A DNA stretch of 64,000 bases from the NCBI GenBank assembly GCA_041659285.1, contig JBAZYO010000005.1, forward strand, positions 62,001 through 126,000, in the 5' to 3' direction. Positions 25,175 to 34,957 of this stretch are shown one piece after another (the first letter of the stretch is position 1; every line of letters begins with the position of its first letter). Below the pieces are notes generated by a model, which ran no database searches, was not told where the DNA came from, and worked only from the letters and a program-made list of their open reading frames with translations. This stretch comes from Vicinamibacterales bacterium (GTDB taxonomy: Bacteria; Acidobacteriota; Vicinamibacteria; Vicinamibacterales; UBA2999). Made by a program: the position numbers and the translations under genes.

Positions 25175-26553
25175 AACTATTCTCCCGGAGTCACGCAGGA
25201 GGCGTGTCGCATCCGGGGATGCAGCCGAACGCAGGTATTGACTGGCTATCGCCACCATCGCTCCTGGCGGCAGCGTATGTAGTCGGCTTCGGTTTCAGTG
25301 TCGTCGACGGTCTGGTCGAGGGGGCGAATCCGTCGCTCATTGGATATCGACTGCGCTGGGTCTTTGACTACGACACTGGCCTTTCCTTGGGAGCACTGCT
25401 CTACCTCCTTTTGGGATACGCACTGTTCCTGCTCGGGTATCGACTGCGGCTCGCAGCCATCGTGGCGCCCGCTCGAAATGTCCAGAACCGTGCGATGGCG
25501 ACGCGGCTGGCGTCGGCAGTCACGACAATCGCGTTCATCGCGACGTTCGGGACGCTCGTTGCGTACACGGCATCTGTCGGGTACGGACGGTACGTCGCGC
25601 TGGACGACACCGGGCAAAGCGGCCTGGAAAACTTGAGCTTGCTCGGAGAACTGTCCATCCTGCCGTTCTCGCTCGGCATGTACCGGTTCGCAATCTGGCG
25701 CCGGACGAAGGGCGCAGCCTACATGTCTCTCTTCGATCGCGCGTTCACATGGGCCATCATGCTGCCCCTCCAAGTGGGCCTGTCAGTCTTCATCGGCTCC
25801 CGTTCGCGAGCCCTTACCATGGTGCTGGTCACCGTGGGCGCATTCCACTATGGCTACCGCCGATTGACTGCGCGCTTGATCCTCGTTCTTATAGCGTTCT
25901 GTGTTCTTGTTGTCCTGCCTGGCATCAGCATCCTTCGCCTCGACGCTGATAATAGGCCGAAGCTGGAGCCATCGTTGTTGTGGGAGAACATGATGGAGCG
26001 AGGTTCGTCTCTCGAGTCTTTCACTGTCATTTTCGCCAATCTCAACGCGGCGCCAACTCCGGACCCGCTGTGGCTGACCGTCGCCACCGGGCTTGTGCCA
26101 AGGGCCATTTGGTCCGAGAAACCGATGGCGACGACCGCCAGCCGATTCAGTGATTGGGCCAGTGGGCGAAGGACCGTCGGACTTTCTCCTCCCCTTCCCG
26201 GCGAGCTCCTGCTGCACTTCGGCTATGTCGGTGGATTGGTCGCGATGTTCGCGTTGGGTCTTGTATGGCGACTCATCTTCATTCGCTGGGGACCATCGTG
26301 CGAGCGCGCCAGTGCGGATTCGAGAGGCTTCCTCTACATTGCGCTGATGCCGACGTTCCTGTCACTCGACGCAGGTTTCGTGAATCCATACAGCGTCCTG
26401 ATTCGATTCCTGGTAGTCGGTGTGCCGATGCTCATTGTCTGCCAGAAGCCCGCATATCTCGAAGCCCGAGCGCCCGCGAGCCGCCGCGGCAGAACCTCGC
26501 GCCGGTCGGTCCCGCAACCGGCTAGCAGCAGGAAAACATGGAGGGTCGAGTGA
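25171..26553 (+). CDS. Wzy-type oligosaccharide repeat-unit polymerase
   Basis: About 460 residues with roughly ten TM helices and a long periplasmic region around 230-310 (FTVIFANLNAAPTPDPLWLTVATGLVPRAIW). SRSRALTMVLVTVGAFHYGYRR and PGELLLHFGYVGGLVAMFALG are typical of O-antigen polysaccharide polymerase-like proteins. It should link flipped repeat units in the periplasm under control of the Wzc-type co-polymerase. GTG 25171 is chosen because it overlaps the flippase stop (GTGA), matching the previous junction. Sequence identity within this family is low, so the call rests on topology and position next to wzx. Confidence 0.75.
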   Translation: MKLFSRSHAGGVSHPGMQPNAGIDWLSPPSLLAAAYVVGFGFSVVDGLVEGANPSLIGYRLRWVFDYDTGLSLGALLYLLLGYALFLLGYRLRLAAIVAPARNVQNRAMATRLASAVTTIAFIATFGTLVAYTASVGYGRYVALDDTGQSGLENLSLLGELSILPFSLGMYRFAIWRRTKGAAYMSLFDRAFTWAIMLPLQVGLSVFIGSRSRALTMVLVTVGAFHYGYRRLTARLILVLIAFCVLVVLPGISILRLDADNRPKLEPSLLWENMMERGSSLESFTVIFANLNAAPTPDPLWLTVATGLVPRAIWSEKPMATTASRFSDWASGRRTVGLSPPLPGELLLHFGYVGGLVAMFALGLVWRLIFIRWGPSCERASADSRGFLYIALMPTFLSLDAGFVNPYSVLIRFLVVGVPMLIVCQKPAYLEARAPASRRGRTSRRSVPQPASSRKTWRVE

Positions 26554-27410
26554 AGCCCGCCACGCTCGACGCGCATGAGACCCGATTCGAGGTCGGTCCG
26601 GCTCGCGACCTGTCGCTCGTGTCTCGACTCCTGAAGTGGCTGCTGAGTTTCTCGATTTGTACGACGAACCTCGGCCTGGGAAATGCCGCGCGGATTCAGC
26701 TTTTCGCACGCGCCTCGGCGAAGGTCAGAGCGATTTGGATTCCTGGCTTTCCTAAACCATTCCACTTCCGCGGTTCCGCAGACCGTGGCGTCATGAGCCA
26801 TTTCTTCAAAGAGTCCTGGTGTATCCAGGACACCGACGGGCGGCCGGTGCGATCTATTGTCGACTGCGGGGCGAACATCGGAGACGAAACCGTCAAGTTA
26901 TGGTTGCGGTATCCGAAAGCGACGATCGTTGCGGTGGAGCCCGATGCTCTCAACTGCTCCTTTCTACAGCGAAACGTCTCGGGACTGGATCGAATCATCG
27001 TCAAACACGCGGGCGTGTGGCACAGGAACGCCAAACTGAGTGTAATCGCGGGAGAGAGTTACGAAGCGTTCACCGTACACGAAAACCTGTCGGAAGAGTC
27101 ATTACAGGAACAAGTGCCTGCGGTCACCATTCCCGAACTGATGGAAGAGCAAGGGTGGTCTACGATCGATATTCTAAAACTAGATATTGAAGGCGCCGAT
27201 CTCGACCTCTTTCAACATTCGTCCGGCTGGATCCATCAGATTAACGTCATCGTCGTCGAGGCCAACGACGCCCAACGGCTGCGTTCGACCGCCGCCCTTT
27301 TCGAGGCGACGGCCGCAGAGGAATTCGACGCATTCATCCACGGAGAAAACCACGTCCTCATCCGTCGTGGACTCGGCTGGACGCTGGCGCCACGATTCAG
27401 AATTGCGTAG
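26538..27410 (+). CDS. FkbM family methyltransferase
   Basis: About 290 residues. The SAM-binding motif SIVDCGANIGDETVKLWLRYPKATIVAVEPD and the second motif TIDILKLDIEGADLDLF identify FkbM. The N-terminal ~90 residues are an extra region with a hydrophobic stretch. Two starts are possible: ATG 26538 with AGGA four bases upstream, or GTG 26550 with GGAGGG four bases upstream and a GTGA overlap like its neighbours. Probably O-methylates a sugar of the repeat unit; one of three FkbM genes in the locus. Confidence 0.78.
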   Translation: MEGRVKPATLDAHETRFEVGPARDLSLVSRLLKWLLSFSICTTNLGLGNAARIQLFARASAKVRAIWIPGFPKPFHFRGSADRGVMSHFFKESWCIQDTDGRPVRSIVDCGANIGDETVKLWLRYPKATIVAVEPDALNCSFLQRNVSGLDRIIVKHAGVWHRNAKLSVIAGESYEAFTVHENLSEESLQEQVPAVTIPELMEEQGWSTIDILKLDIEGADLDLFQHSSGWIHQINVIVVEANDAQRLRSTAALFEATAAEEFDAFIHGENHVLIRRGLGWTLAPRFRIA

Positions 27411-27420
27411 CTGCTAAAAG

Positions 27421-28014
27421 ATGAGACCAGCCGTCGCGCGTTTCTATTGGGACCAGCTCGGGGAATCGCAACGGGTTCTTGACCTTGGATGTGGCGAAGG
27501 CGCGATCGGCGCGCTGAAGCCGCACAATCGTGAAGTGCACGGCCTTGAGATTAGGCCCGAACTCGTTGTTCGCCTTAAGGGTTACGCGAGTGCCTCGGTG
27601 TGGGACCTCGACGCGCCAGCGCCCTTGCCGTTCGCCGACGGTCACTTCGATGCCGTGGTGGCCAAGGACATTCTCGAGCATCTTCAGCGTCCGTGGCAGA
27701 CCGCGGCTGAGTTGCATCGCGTGCTCCGACCCGGTGGCATCGTTCTGGCCTCCGTAATCTGTCATCGGAGCCGACGCGTCTGGTCCGACTACACACACGT
27801 TCGGGGGTTCACAAGGGCAACCGCTAGGCAGCTGTTTACTGACGCCGGGTTCGAGGTTCCTAAGGTGTGGAGAATGGGCGGCGTCCCCGCCTCAGCAAGA
27901 CTGAACGCCATTCACCTCGTCCCAAAGCTGCTCGCTATCCCTCCTTTCGACTGGATATGGACGAGTAGCTACGAACTCATTGCGCAAAAGCCCTTGGAAC
28001 CAGGTCCCGGTTGA
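27421..28014 (+). CDS. Class I SAM-dependent methyltransferase (Methyltransf_11)
   Basis: A compact 197-residue methyltransferase. RVLDLGCGEGAIGAL is motif I, GLEIRPELVVRLKG the acidic loop, DAVVAKDILEHLQRPWQTAAELHRVLRPGGIVLAS the motif II-III region. No extra domain. Likely modifies a sugar or lipid in the same pathway. The TTGA overlap with the next gene implies co-translation. Confidence 0.8.
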   Translation: MRPAVARFYWDQLGESQRVLDLGCGEGAIGALKPHNREVHGLEIRPELVVRLKGYASASVWDLDAPAPLPFADGHFDAVVAKDILEHLQRPWQTAAELHRVLRPGGIVLASVICHRSRRVWSDYTHVRGFTRATARQLFTDAGFEVPKVWRMGGVPASARLNAIHLVPKLLAIPPFDWIWTSSYELIAQKPLEPGPG

Positions 28015-29273
28015 GCGCTCGCTCGTCATCTCTGGTTTCCGTCGGTTCCCGCCGGGCGCTGCTGCTTGGCGGCGTTACAGCTGACGGCAGCGCCAGCATG
28101 AAGCGCTACGCCCGTGAGCTCTCGTCAGCAATGTCAGCAGTTGCCCAGGCGGGATGGGCTCTTGGGCTTGTCCAGCCGGTTCAGCGACGGTGGCTCTCGG
28201 CGCTATGGAAAAGCAAACACGCTGAAAGGCTCGACAGCGCAGTGGCTCGGTACGTCACGTATCCCCTGACCCTTCGCAGCCGGGATGCTGACGTGTTCCA
28301 TGTGCTGGACCATGGGTACGGTCACTTGGTGAGGGCGCTTGACCCGGCTCGAACGATTGTCACCTGCCACGACCTTATTCCGCTCCTCAGTGCCCACCGG
28401 CGAGTTCCAATGAGTGTTCCCGCAAGTGTCGTGACGACATTCAGATTTCGAATCAGGGAAATGGCTCGCGCAAGCAAGATCCTGGCCGACTCTGTGGCCA
28501 CTCGAGACAGCTTGCTGGAGTACACGGATATTCCAGCGTCTCGCATCGTTGTCATTCCACTCGGGGTAAGCCAGTGCTTCGCACCTTGTGAGCCGTGGCA
28601 GGCTCATGCCATCAGGCGGCGACTTAACGTAAGCACGGATACGAAGGTCGTGCTGCAAGTTGCCACCCGCGGCCGCTACAAGAACACGCCATGTCTGCTT
28701 CGCGCCCTCGCGAAGCTGCGACACCAGCTTGGTCCAGCCGTAATCCTCGCGAGAGTTGGTGTGCCGCTTTATGAAGACGAGGTTGCATTGGCACACCGTC
28801 TCGCTGTCATGGACGGGATCCGATCCATTGGCTTCGTCCCGGACGACCGGACGCTTGCCGATTGGTATCGGGCTGCTACTGTCCTGGCGTTTCCATCATT
28901 ATGGGAGGGGTTCGGCTGGCCGCCCCTGGAGGCGATGGCATCGGGCACGCCGGTTGTGGCGTCCGCCATCCCATCGGTCTGCGCAACGGTAGGGCAAGCG
29001 GCAGACCTCGTAGATCCAGAAGACGACGACGCATTAGCGGGAGCGCTGGAGCGAATCATCACAGACGCCGATCATGCTATGCAACTTCGGTCCAAGGGCC
29101 TTGAGCAAGCCAAGGAGTTTACTTGGGATCAGACTGCGAGGCTCACGCTCGCTGTCTACGATGAAGTTTCCGGCACGACCACTTCCGCCGACGCTCTCTT
29201 GGACAAGCGTCTCGGATGTTTGACGGGACCGACGCCGCCAGACGTGGGTGCCCACGGCCCACCGACATGCTAA
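28011..29273 (+). CDS. Glycosyltransferase family 4
   Basis: A 420-residue GT-B enzyme starting at TTG 28011 (overlap TTGA). The acceptor half has DVFHVLDHGYGHLVRAL and IVTCHDLIPLL, as in mannosyl/rhamnosyl GT4 proteins. The donor half starts near 210 (TKVVLQVATRGRYKNTPCLLRALAKL) and has the catalytic E-x7-E in PSLWEGFGWPPLEAMASGTPVV. Predicted to act on the cytoplasmic face on lipid-linked intermediates. Confidence 0.85.
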   Translation: MSARSSSLVSVGSRRALLLGGVTADGSASMKRYARELSSAMSAVAQAGWALGLVQPVQRRWLSALWKSKHAERLDSAVARYVTYPLTLRSRDADVFHVLDHGYGHLVRALDPARTIVTCHDLIPLLSAHRRVPMSVPASVVTTFRFRIREMARASKILADSVATRDSLLEYTDIPASRIVVIPLGVSQCFAPCEPWQAHAIRRRLNVSTDTKVVLQVATRGRYKNTPCLLRALAKLRHQLGPAVILARVGVPLYEDEVALAHRLAVMDGIRSIGFVPDDRTLADWYRAATVLAFPSLWEGFGWPPLEAMASGTPVVASAIPSVCATVGQAADLVDPEDDDALAGALERIITDADHAMQLRSKGLEQAKEFTWDQTARLTLAVYDEVSGTTTSADALLDKRLGCLTGPTPPDVGAHGPPTC

Positions 29274-30487
29274 GAGTCCTTGGGTTCTGTGAAGGTGCGC
29301 GAGTTGATACGGGAGGCATTGGGCTGATTGGTGTTCCGCTCATTCATCAAGCCCTGGCTGACCACGGGCACAATGATGTGCTGGCAATCGGCGGACAACC
29401 GATGCCATCGGCCCATTCGATGCTTCATGAGACCATCGGTGACATTCTTGATTCGACCAGGACCGGTCACGCCGGAGTCGTCTCGTTCCCGGCGATAGGC
29501 CGCTGGTGCTTTTCGCCCGCCCTGTACCTCGCGGCCCTGGCCGGTGCCCCACGCGCCGACTTCATCACCCTTCATTCGATGTACTCGTTCCCGGTACTTG
29601 CTGGCTACGTTGCGGCGAAGCGCTTTGGGAAGCCGTTCGGATTATGGCCGCATGGCGTGTTTGCACCGGTCCAGCGCGAAGTCGGGAGGGCAAGAAAGGT
29701 GGTCTACGACACAATGGTCGGCCGGCGGATCCTTGACGACGCGTCGGTGCTCTTTTACAGCGCTGAAGGAGAACGCGACGAGGCGAGGCCGCTTGGGCTG
29801 AAGGCGCCCTCGGTTGTGATCCCGCACGGGATCGATGCACGCCAATTTGCCAATCTGCCCGCCCGCGGTGCGTTCCGCCAGAAACACATGGCTGGCCATC
29901 AGGGACCACTGGTGCTTTACCTCGGTCGCCTGAACGTCAAGAAAGGCCTGGACCTCCTCGTGGAATCGATCGCGCGGGTCGTAAGAGAGATACCAGATGT
30001 TCGCCTGGCCATTGCCGGAGGTGGTCATCCAGCATCTTTCACTAGCAAGGTGCAGAAGTGGGTGGCACAAGCCGGAATTCAGAAAACGACCGTGCTTACT
30101 GGGCCGCTCGACGAGAACGAAAAGCTCGCAGCATTCTCCGACTGCGACGTGTTCGTCCTGCCTTCCGCCGCCGAGAACTTCGGCTTTGCCATGTTCGAGG
30201 CTATGGCCAGCGGGCGCGCAGTGGTCTGTTCGAACACAATGAACTACGCCGGCGAGGTCAGTCGTTGCGCCGCCGGGATTGTTGCCGAGCGAACAGTGGC
30301 CAGTTTTGCCGAAGCGATAGGACAGTTGCTTTCTAACTCAGAACAGCGTCTGGCGATGGGTCAAAACGGGCAGAGACTCGCCAGGAACTACTCATGGGAT
30401 ACCTGTGGACGCCGGGTCGAAATGACCATCGAGAGCATTCTCACAGGTCAGCCTTTTCCTCTCGAGTTGAAGCCTGATGGGGCATGA
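29267..30487 (+). CDS. Glycosyltransferase family 4
   Basis: About 406 residues from ATG 29267, which overlaps the previous stop by seven bases; a longer open frame upstream is rejected because MLRVLGFCEGARVDTGGIG is the natural Rossmann start. ITLHSMYSFPVLAGYVAAKRFGKPFGLWPHGVF matches the acceptor region of WcaC/PimB-like transferases. The donor half has LVLYLGRLNVKKGLDLLVESIA and PSAAENFGFAMFEAMASGRAVV. Donor and linkage unknown. Confidence 0.85.
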   Translation: MLRVLGFCEGARVDTGGIGLIGVPLIHQALADHGHNDVLAIGGQPMPSAHSMLHETIGDILDSTRTGHAGVVSFPAIGRWCFSPALYLAALAGAPRADFITLHSMYSFPVLAGYVAAKRFGKPFGLWPHGVFAPVQREVGRARKVVYDTMVGRRILDDASVLFYSAEGERDEARPLGLKAPSVVIPHGIDARQFANLPARGAFRQKHMAGHQGPLVLYLGRLNVKKGLDLLVESIARVVREIPDVRLAIAGGGHPASFTSKVQKWVAQAGIQKTTVLTGPLDENEKLAAFSDCDVFVLPSAAENFGFAMFEAMASGRAVVCSNTMNYAGEVSRCAAGIVAERTVASFAEAIGQLLSNSEQRLAMGQNGQRLARNYSWDTCGRRVEMTIESILTGQPFPLELKPDGA

Positions 30488-31277
30488 AGTTCAAGGCTCA
30501 TCACCCTTGTCACTAAAACCACTAGCTCGGCGATTTTTGTCGGCCCGCGTCAAGCCCCATCGAATACTTGCCGGCCCTCTTCGTGGCGCCCGCATCGTAA
30601 CATCGTGGCACGACTATCCCGGCAGCATCATGGGTCGCACGGAACGAGATCTTCTTGATTGGTTCCAGCAGAACGTGAAGCCTGGCGAAACCTGGCTCGA
30701 CGTGGGCGCACATTATGGCTATACAGCCATTGGGCTGTCGAGATTGGTCGGCCCTTCCGGGCGGGTGTTCGCGTTCGAGCCGGTGGTATCCACTGCCGGC
30801 TGCGTTGCTCAGACCAGGATCCTGAACGGCCTGACACAGGCCACGGTCGTGCCCTGCGGATTAGGGGACCCCGAGAGTCTCGCATGCTTCAAGCTGCCAC
30901 TCGAGCGGGGAATGGCTGACCAGACGCTCATTGCCGACGCGGAGCGCTGGTGGGAGTCCATTCAGATTGCGCGCCTCGATTGGTTGTGGCCGCGACTAAA
31001 CGGGGGGATCGACGCAATCGATGGTGTGAAGATCGATGTGCAAGGCATGGAGATCGACGCTCTTCGCGGAATGGAAGACCTTCTTCGGCGGCAGCACCCG
31101 AAGTTGGTCATCGAGCTTCACGAGGGAGTCGATCGTACCACGGTCCTCGACCTGCTGGCCCGCACAGGTTATCAGACCCGATGTTGCGCCATCGAGCCTC
31201 AAGGTGACGCAAGATTCAAGGACAACCACAGCTACGCGTTCGTGGCGAACGAAGTCAATCCTTCTTGTGCCCGATGA
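30477..31277 (+). CDS. FkbM family methyltransferase
   Basis: A 266-residue protein. TWLDVGAHYGYTAIGLSRLVGPSGRVFAFEPV is the SAM motif and DGVKIDVQGMEIDALRGM the second FkbM motif, followed by the normal ending (PKLVIELHEGVD). This intact relative is useful for judging the frameshift in the gene at 21877. Overlaps upstream and downstream genes by a few bases. Presumed sugar O-methyltransferase. Confidence 0.8.
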   Translation: MGHEVQGSSPLSLKPLARRFLSARVKPHRILAGPLRGARIVTSWHDYPGSIMGRTERDLLDWFQQNVKPGETWLDVGAHYGYTAIGLSRLVGPSGRVFAFEPVVSTAGCVAQTRILNGLTQATVVPCGLGDPESLACFKLPLERGMADQTLIADAERWWESIQIARLDWLWPRLNGGIDAIDGVKIDVQGMEIDALRGMEDLLRRQHPKLVIELHEGVDRTTVLDLLARTGYQTRCCAIEPQGDARFKDNHSYAFVANEVNPSCAR

Positions 31278-32209
31278 CCAGTCCGTGCCCCGCGTGTCAT
31301 TCGACTTCGAGCTCGTTGTCGCATCATTCCGTCCGGAACGGCCTCACGACCGTCAGGTGCAGGACCTGTGGGCTGCGATTCATCCAAGAGCGAATCGACG
31401 AGCACCAACAGACCAGCCTCTACGCAGATGAAGACACCTACCGTCACTTTGCCGAAGCTGAGCGCAGCGTAACGGCCGTTCCTCAACGCAGGCGAGAGTG
31501 GGCCAGTCTGCTGGCGGAGGCGATACTTGCCGAAGACTTCGCCGTGCGGCGCGGTCGCCGCCCCCGGCTGCTCGACATCGGCTGCGGCGCTGGCGATTTT
31601 CTCGTTATTGCGAGAGATGCAGGCTTCGACGCTCATGGCGTCGAGCTCTCGGCCGCTGCCGCCCGGCTTGCGAAACAAGACCATCAACTCGACGTGACGG
31701 TGGGGGACTTCAAATCCGAGAGCCGCGAAGGATATTTCGAGGCGATCGCGCTAATTGGCGTCCTTGAGCACGTTCGAGACCCGAGCGAGTTAATGTTCCA
31801 AGCGGGCAGATTGCTAGCCCCTGGAGGCGTTCTACTAATCTATACGCCTGTGTGGGGTGTCTACGATCGTGTTTCGAGCGGCCTTGCCCGGTTGACGCGA
31901 GGCCACTGGAGCCGCCTGATAGACCGTCGCATCAATACGGCGCACCTTCAGATCTTTCCACAACGCACTCTCGTCAGATTAGCCGAGACCAACGGGCTCA
32001 ACGTCACCCACAGTCTGAGAGTCTGCGAGTACAACCTGCCCGTTCACCATTACTTGAGTTCAGTCGGAATCGAATCCGCCTGGTTCATGGGGTTCTTCGA
32101 GAGATGCGTGAACACGCTTATCAACACGAATCTCTTCTTTCGAAACAACCAGCGAGTCCTTATTTCAAAACCGATTTGCGTTCAGCCATCAGACTCAACA
32201 CCGTGCTGA
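31274..32209 (+). CDS. Class I SAM-dependent methyltransferase with N-terminal zinc ribbon
   Basis: About 311 residues from ATG 31274 (ATGA overlap). CPAC near residue 5 and CRTC near residue 28 form a zinc ribbon like that of the gene at 21012. The SAM motif is LLDIGCGAGDFLVIARDAG, followed by HGVELSAAAARLAKQ and LIGVLEHVRDPSELMFQAGRLLAPGGVLLIYTP. The helical C-terminus (SVGIESAWFMGFFERCVNTL) may sit at the membrane. Likely methylates a glycan intermediate. Confidence 0.8.
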   Translation: MTSPCPACHSTSSSLSHHSVRNGLTTVRCRTCGLRFIQERIDEHQQTSLYADEDTYRHFAEAERSVTAVPQRRREWASLLAEAILAEDFAVRRGRRPRLLDIGCGAGDFLVIARDAGFDAHGVELSAAAARLAKQDHQLDVTVGDFKSESREGYFEAIALIGVLEHVRDPSELMFQAGRLLAPGGVLLIYTPVWGVYDRVSSGLARLTRGHWSRLIDRRINTAHLQIFPQRTLVRLAETNGLNVTHSLRVCEYNLPVHHYLSSVGIESAWFMGFFERCVNTLINTNLFFRNNQRVLISKPICVQPSDSTPC

Positions 32210-32272
32210 GTTCAAGCCGAAGCAGACGTCGGCGGTAAGTCCCTACCAGACATAGCCAATCTTCCAGCGATC

Positions 32273-33535
32273 GTGCGAGTCCTAGCAATCGGTATGAATT
32301 ACCTGCCCGAGTCGGCCTCGATTGGGCCGTACACAGCGGCGTTAGCCACCTTTCTACAGGACCGTGGGCACAGTGTGCATGTCGTTACCAGTTTTCCGAT
32401 GGCGCCGCAGTGGCGAGTATGGGATGGGTACCGGGGTGAGTGGTTCCGGAGGGAGGTGATCAACGGCATCCCAGTTCGGCGCACCTACGCGTACGTGCCA
32501 GCGGATCCGCGCCGTACGATCAATCGTGTGCTGTATGACTGCTCGTTCAGTGTGTCTGCGCTAGCGGGCTGCTTTGGCGATGGGCGGTACGACATCGTCA
32601 TCGCGATCTCGCCGCCGCTGCAGCTCGGCCTGACCGGATGGCTCGTGTCCCGGCTGTTCCGAGTGCCCCTGTTCTTCCATATTCAGGATCTTGTGCCTGA
32701 CGCGGCCATCGCCACGGGGCTGTTGTCGCCGGAATCATTGTCAATCCGCGTGGCCCGGGCGCTCGAGCGGTTTGTCTACAGGCGTGCTGCGGGTATTGGC
32801 GTGATCTGCCAGGGATTCCATAACAACCTTGTCGCCAAAGGTCTGGCGCCTGACAAGATTCACATTCTGCCAAACTCGATCGATTTGAACTTCATGCGCG
32901 AACACGTCAAAGACAACCCGTTTAGGAGGGCGCACGGCCTGGCTTCGGACGACATCGTCCTGATGTACTCGGGGAGCATCGCACTCAAGCAGGGCCTCGA
33001 GGTAATGGTGGACGCCGCGGGATTGCTCACCGACATACCGAAGCTACAGTTCGTCGTTGTAGGCGAAGGGCCACCTCTTGAGCGGCTTAAGCAACGAGCC
33101 GAGACACGGGCGCTCCAGAACATCCACTTTCTCCCGTTCCAGCCTCGCGAGAGCCTGCCCGAGCAACTTGGTGCTGCCGACGCCTTGGTCATCACTCAAC
33201 GCCGCGCCGTCACCGACTTCGCCTTTCCGGGCAAGCTCTTGTACTACATGGCGGCCGCGCGCCCCGTCTTGGCAGCAGTTAGCGCGGACAGCGAAACGGG
33301 GCGATTCGTCGCGGCGCAAAAAGTGGGCCTGGTCACGCCCCCCGAAGACGCACTTGCGATGGCGCAAAACATCAGGGCCCTACTGGCCAGCGACATGACG
33401 GCTACGGGGCGCCGCAGCCGATCGGTCGCGGAGCAGCTGTTCGACAATCGCACCGTTCTTCCTGCATTTGAAGAGGTTCTGCAATCGCTGGTCCGATCGG
33501 CAGGATCCTCGGCGGTGAGCGGTTCTGCCAAATGA
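32273..33535 (+). CDS. WcaI/WbuB-like glycosyltransferase family 4
   Basis: A 420-residue GT-B enzyme. VLAIGMNYLPESASIGPYTAALATFLQDRGHSVHVVTSFP is the characteristic opening of WcaI (colanic acid fucosyltransferase) and WbuB. FHIQDLVPDAAIATGLL is also diagnostic. The donor half has VLMYSGSIALKQGLEVMVDAA and TDFAFPGKLLYYMAAARPVLA, where the usual E-x7-E site is replaced by the PGKLLYYMAAARP form of this subgroup. GTG 32273 starts the protein after a 63-base gap that may carry its own promoter. Confidence 0.85.
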   Translation: MRVLAIGMNYLPESASIGPYTAALATFLQDRGHSVHVVTSFPMAPQWRVWDGYRGEWFRREVINGIPVRRTYAYVPADPRRTINRVLYDCSFSVSALAGCFGDGRYDIVIAISPPLQLGLTGWLVSRLFRVPLFFHIQDLVPDAAIATGLLSPESLSIRVARALERFVYRRAAGIGVICQGFHNNLVAKGLAPDKIHILPNSIDLNFMREHVKDNPFRRAHGLASDDIVLMYSGSIALKQGLEVMVDAAGLLTDIPKLQFVVVGEGPPLERLKQRAETRALQNIHFLPFQPRESLPEQLGAADALVITQRRAVTDFAFPGKLLYYMAAARPVLAAVSADSETGRFVAAQKVGLVTPPEDALAMAQNIRALLASDMTATGRRSRSVAEQLFDNRTVLPAFEEVLQSLVRSAGSSAVSGSAK

Positions 33536-34347
33536 GTATCCTCACGCCGGGTAACATAGCGGTCGTCACTGGCGGATCGAGCGGCATTGGGCAGGCGGTC
33601 GCGGCGGCGCTCACCGATCTCGAGTTACGCGTCGTCATTGCAAGCGATCGGGTGACAGATCTTGAGCGGGCCGCTGGGGAACTATCGGCCCAGGGACGGC
33701 TGGTGGACCGCATTCTGTGCGACGTGCAGAGCCGGGAGGCAGTTGAACGAATGGCCGTGGAACTAATTTCGCGCTACGGCCGAGTTGATTTACTCATCAA
33801 CAACGCCGGCTACGCGGTCTACCGGTCATTCGAAGAAAGCTCGCTCGACGAGATTGAGAGTCTGCTGGACGTGAATCTCGCCGGCGCGATGCGGTGTACC
33901 AAGGCATTTCTGCCGTCCATGATCTCCCGGCGCGCCGGGCGCATCGTGAACATCGCCTCATTAGCCGGTGGAGTGATCATCACGCCCAACGCCGTGTACT
34001 GTGCGGCGAAACACGGTATGGTGGCATGGACCCGGACGCTGCGGTATGAGCTCGACCGCTTTGGGCTCTCGGCAAACGTCGTCTGCCCGGGTCTGACCAA
34101 GACCCGGTTCCATGACCATCCAACCTTCCAGCGCCGACAAAACCACCGCCGAGACGGCCGCTCCTGGATGATGCCTGAGCAAGTCGCGGCTCAGGTGATC
34201 CGGGCAATCCGCCGCGACCGTGCAGTTACATACGTGCCTGGGTGGCAGGGCCTAGTTGCCTGGGCGTTGGCTGCAGCTCCATTTGCAGTTGAGCCGCTGT
34301 GGGGGCGCGTGATGCGGAAGCGCATCTCGGCGCTGTACGAGGACTGA
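33532..34347 (+). CDS. Short-chain dehydrogenase/reductase
   Basis: A 271-residue classical SDR. TGGSSGIG (~14-21) is the NAD(P) site, NNAGYAVY the NNAG motif, SLAGG with the catalytic Ser, and YCAAK the Tyr-Lys pair. The C-terminal PGWQGLVAWALAAAPFAVEPLWGRV segment is hydrophobic and may contact membrane, as in retinol-dehydrogenase-like SDRs. It overlaps the upstream GT by ATGA and is the last gene before the repeat-rich scar. Substrate unknown. Confidence 0.8.
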   Translation: MSILTPGNIAVVTGGSSGIGQAVAAALTDLELRVVIASDRVTDLERAAGELSAQGRLVDRILCDVQSREAVERMAVELISRYGRVDLLINNAGYAVYRSFEESSLDEIESLLDVNLAGAMRCTKAFLPSMISRRAGRIVNIASLAGGVIITPNAVYCAAKHGMVAWTRTLRYELDRFGLSANVVCPGLTKTRFHDHPTFQRRQNHRRDGRSWMMPEQVAAQVIRAIRRDRAVTYVPGWQGLVAWALAAAPFAVEPLWGRVMRKRISALYED

Positions 34348-34411
34348 TTCTGCGAAGGAACTCACTTCATTCCTAGAGGCGCGGCGACGCGATGTGCCAG
34401 TCAGTGGCGAT

Positions 34412-34729
34412 TTAAGCCCTGTTCTGCCTCGTCGCTGCCGTGCCGCACCGCGCCGTCGCGCTGCGGCCTTCCTTTCTTGAGATTGGGTGGCACTGGCAGA
34501 AACTGGACACGATCCAGTCACTGCTGATGACCAGCGCCGTCTCGATGCGGGCAACGTAGGATTGCGACGTTTTCATGCGCCGGGCGAGTTGTGTTTGCGA
34601 CAACCCGGCGCCCGTCCTGGCCTCGATGATGCTGCGGACGAGCTCTAATTCTTTTCCCAGCGCCTGGTACGCCGTCTTGAATTTCGGGTTCTTCATCCAG
34701 GCCCGACGCAGGTCTTTGACCTTGGTCAT
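34412..34729 (-). pseudogene. HigA-like Xre antitoxin with aberrant C-terminus
   Basis: From ATG 34729, residues ~35-63 carry an HTH (IEARTGAGLSQTQLARRMKTSQSYVARIE), and the start MTKVKDLRRAWMKNPKFKTAYQAL is the usual HigA opening. After ARIE the sequence becomes atypical (TALVISSDWIVSSFCQCH). A different frame just downstream reads VQFLPVPPNLKK, the kind of ending expected of this family, so a deletion/frameshift near 34500-34540 is likely. Overlaps the toxin remnant by ATGA. Probably non-functional or altered. Confidence 0.55.
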
Positions 34730-34947
34730 TTCTCCAAATCCTTCGCGCGCGCAAAGCCGGCCTGGCCCTTCAGCCGGATTTCCCAAATCGAGTCCCGAAT
34801 GTGTTTGACGTGCGGCTCTCTGACGTTGGGCAGACCGACGGCCTCGATCAACTCAGCGATGCGAACGAAACGCGCCTGCATCTCCTCAGGGAGGTCGGCA
34901 AGCTCGCCGTCCACCGTGTCGTTGAGCGTTTCGACAGTCCATCCCAC
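34726..34947 (-). pseudogene. HigB/Gp49-like toxin remnant with internal deletion
   Basis: From GTG 34947 about 73 residues: GWTVETLNDTVDGELADLPEEMQARFVRIAELIE and REPHVKHIRDSIWEIRLKG are typical of the first two thirds of Gp49/HigB mRNA interferases (~105-115 aa). The text then jumps to FARAKDLEK, which resembles the family's last residues; the core strand block between is missing. An in-frame deletion through short ARA-type repeats explains this (inference). The stop overlaps the antitoxin start. Confidence 0.55.
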
Positions 34948-34957
34948 AGTTTCGACT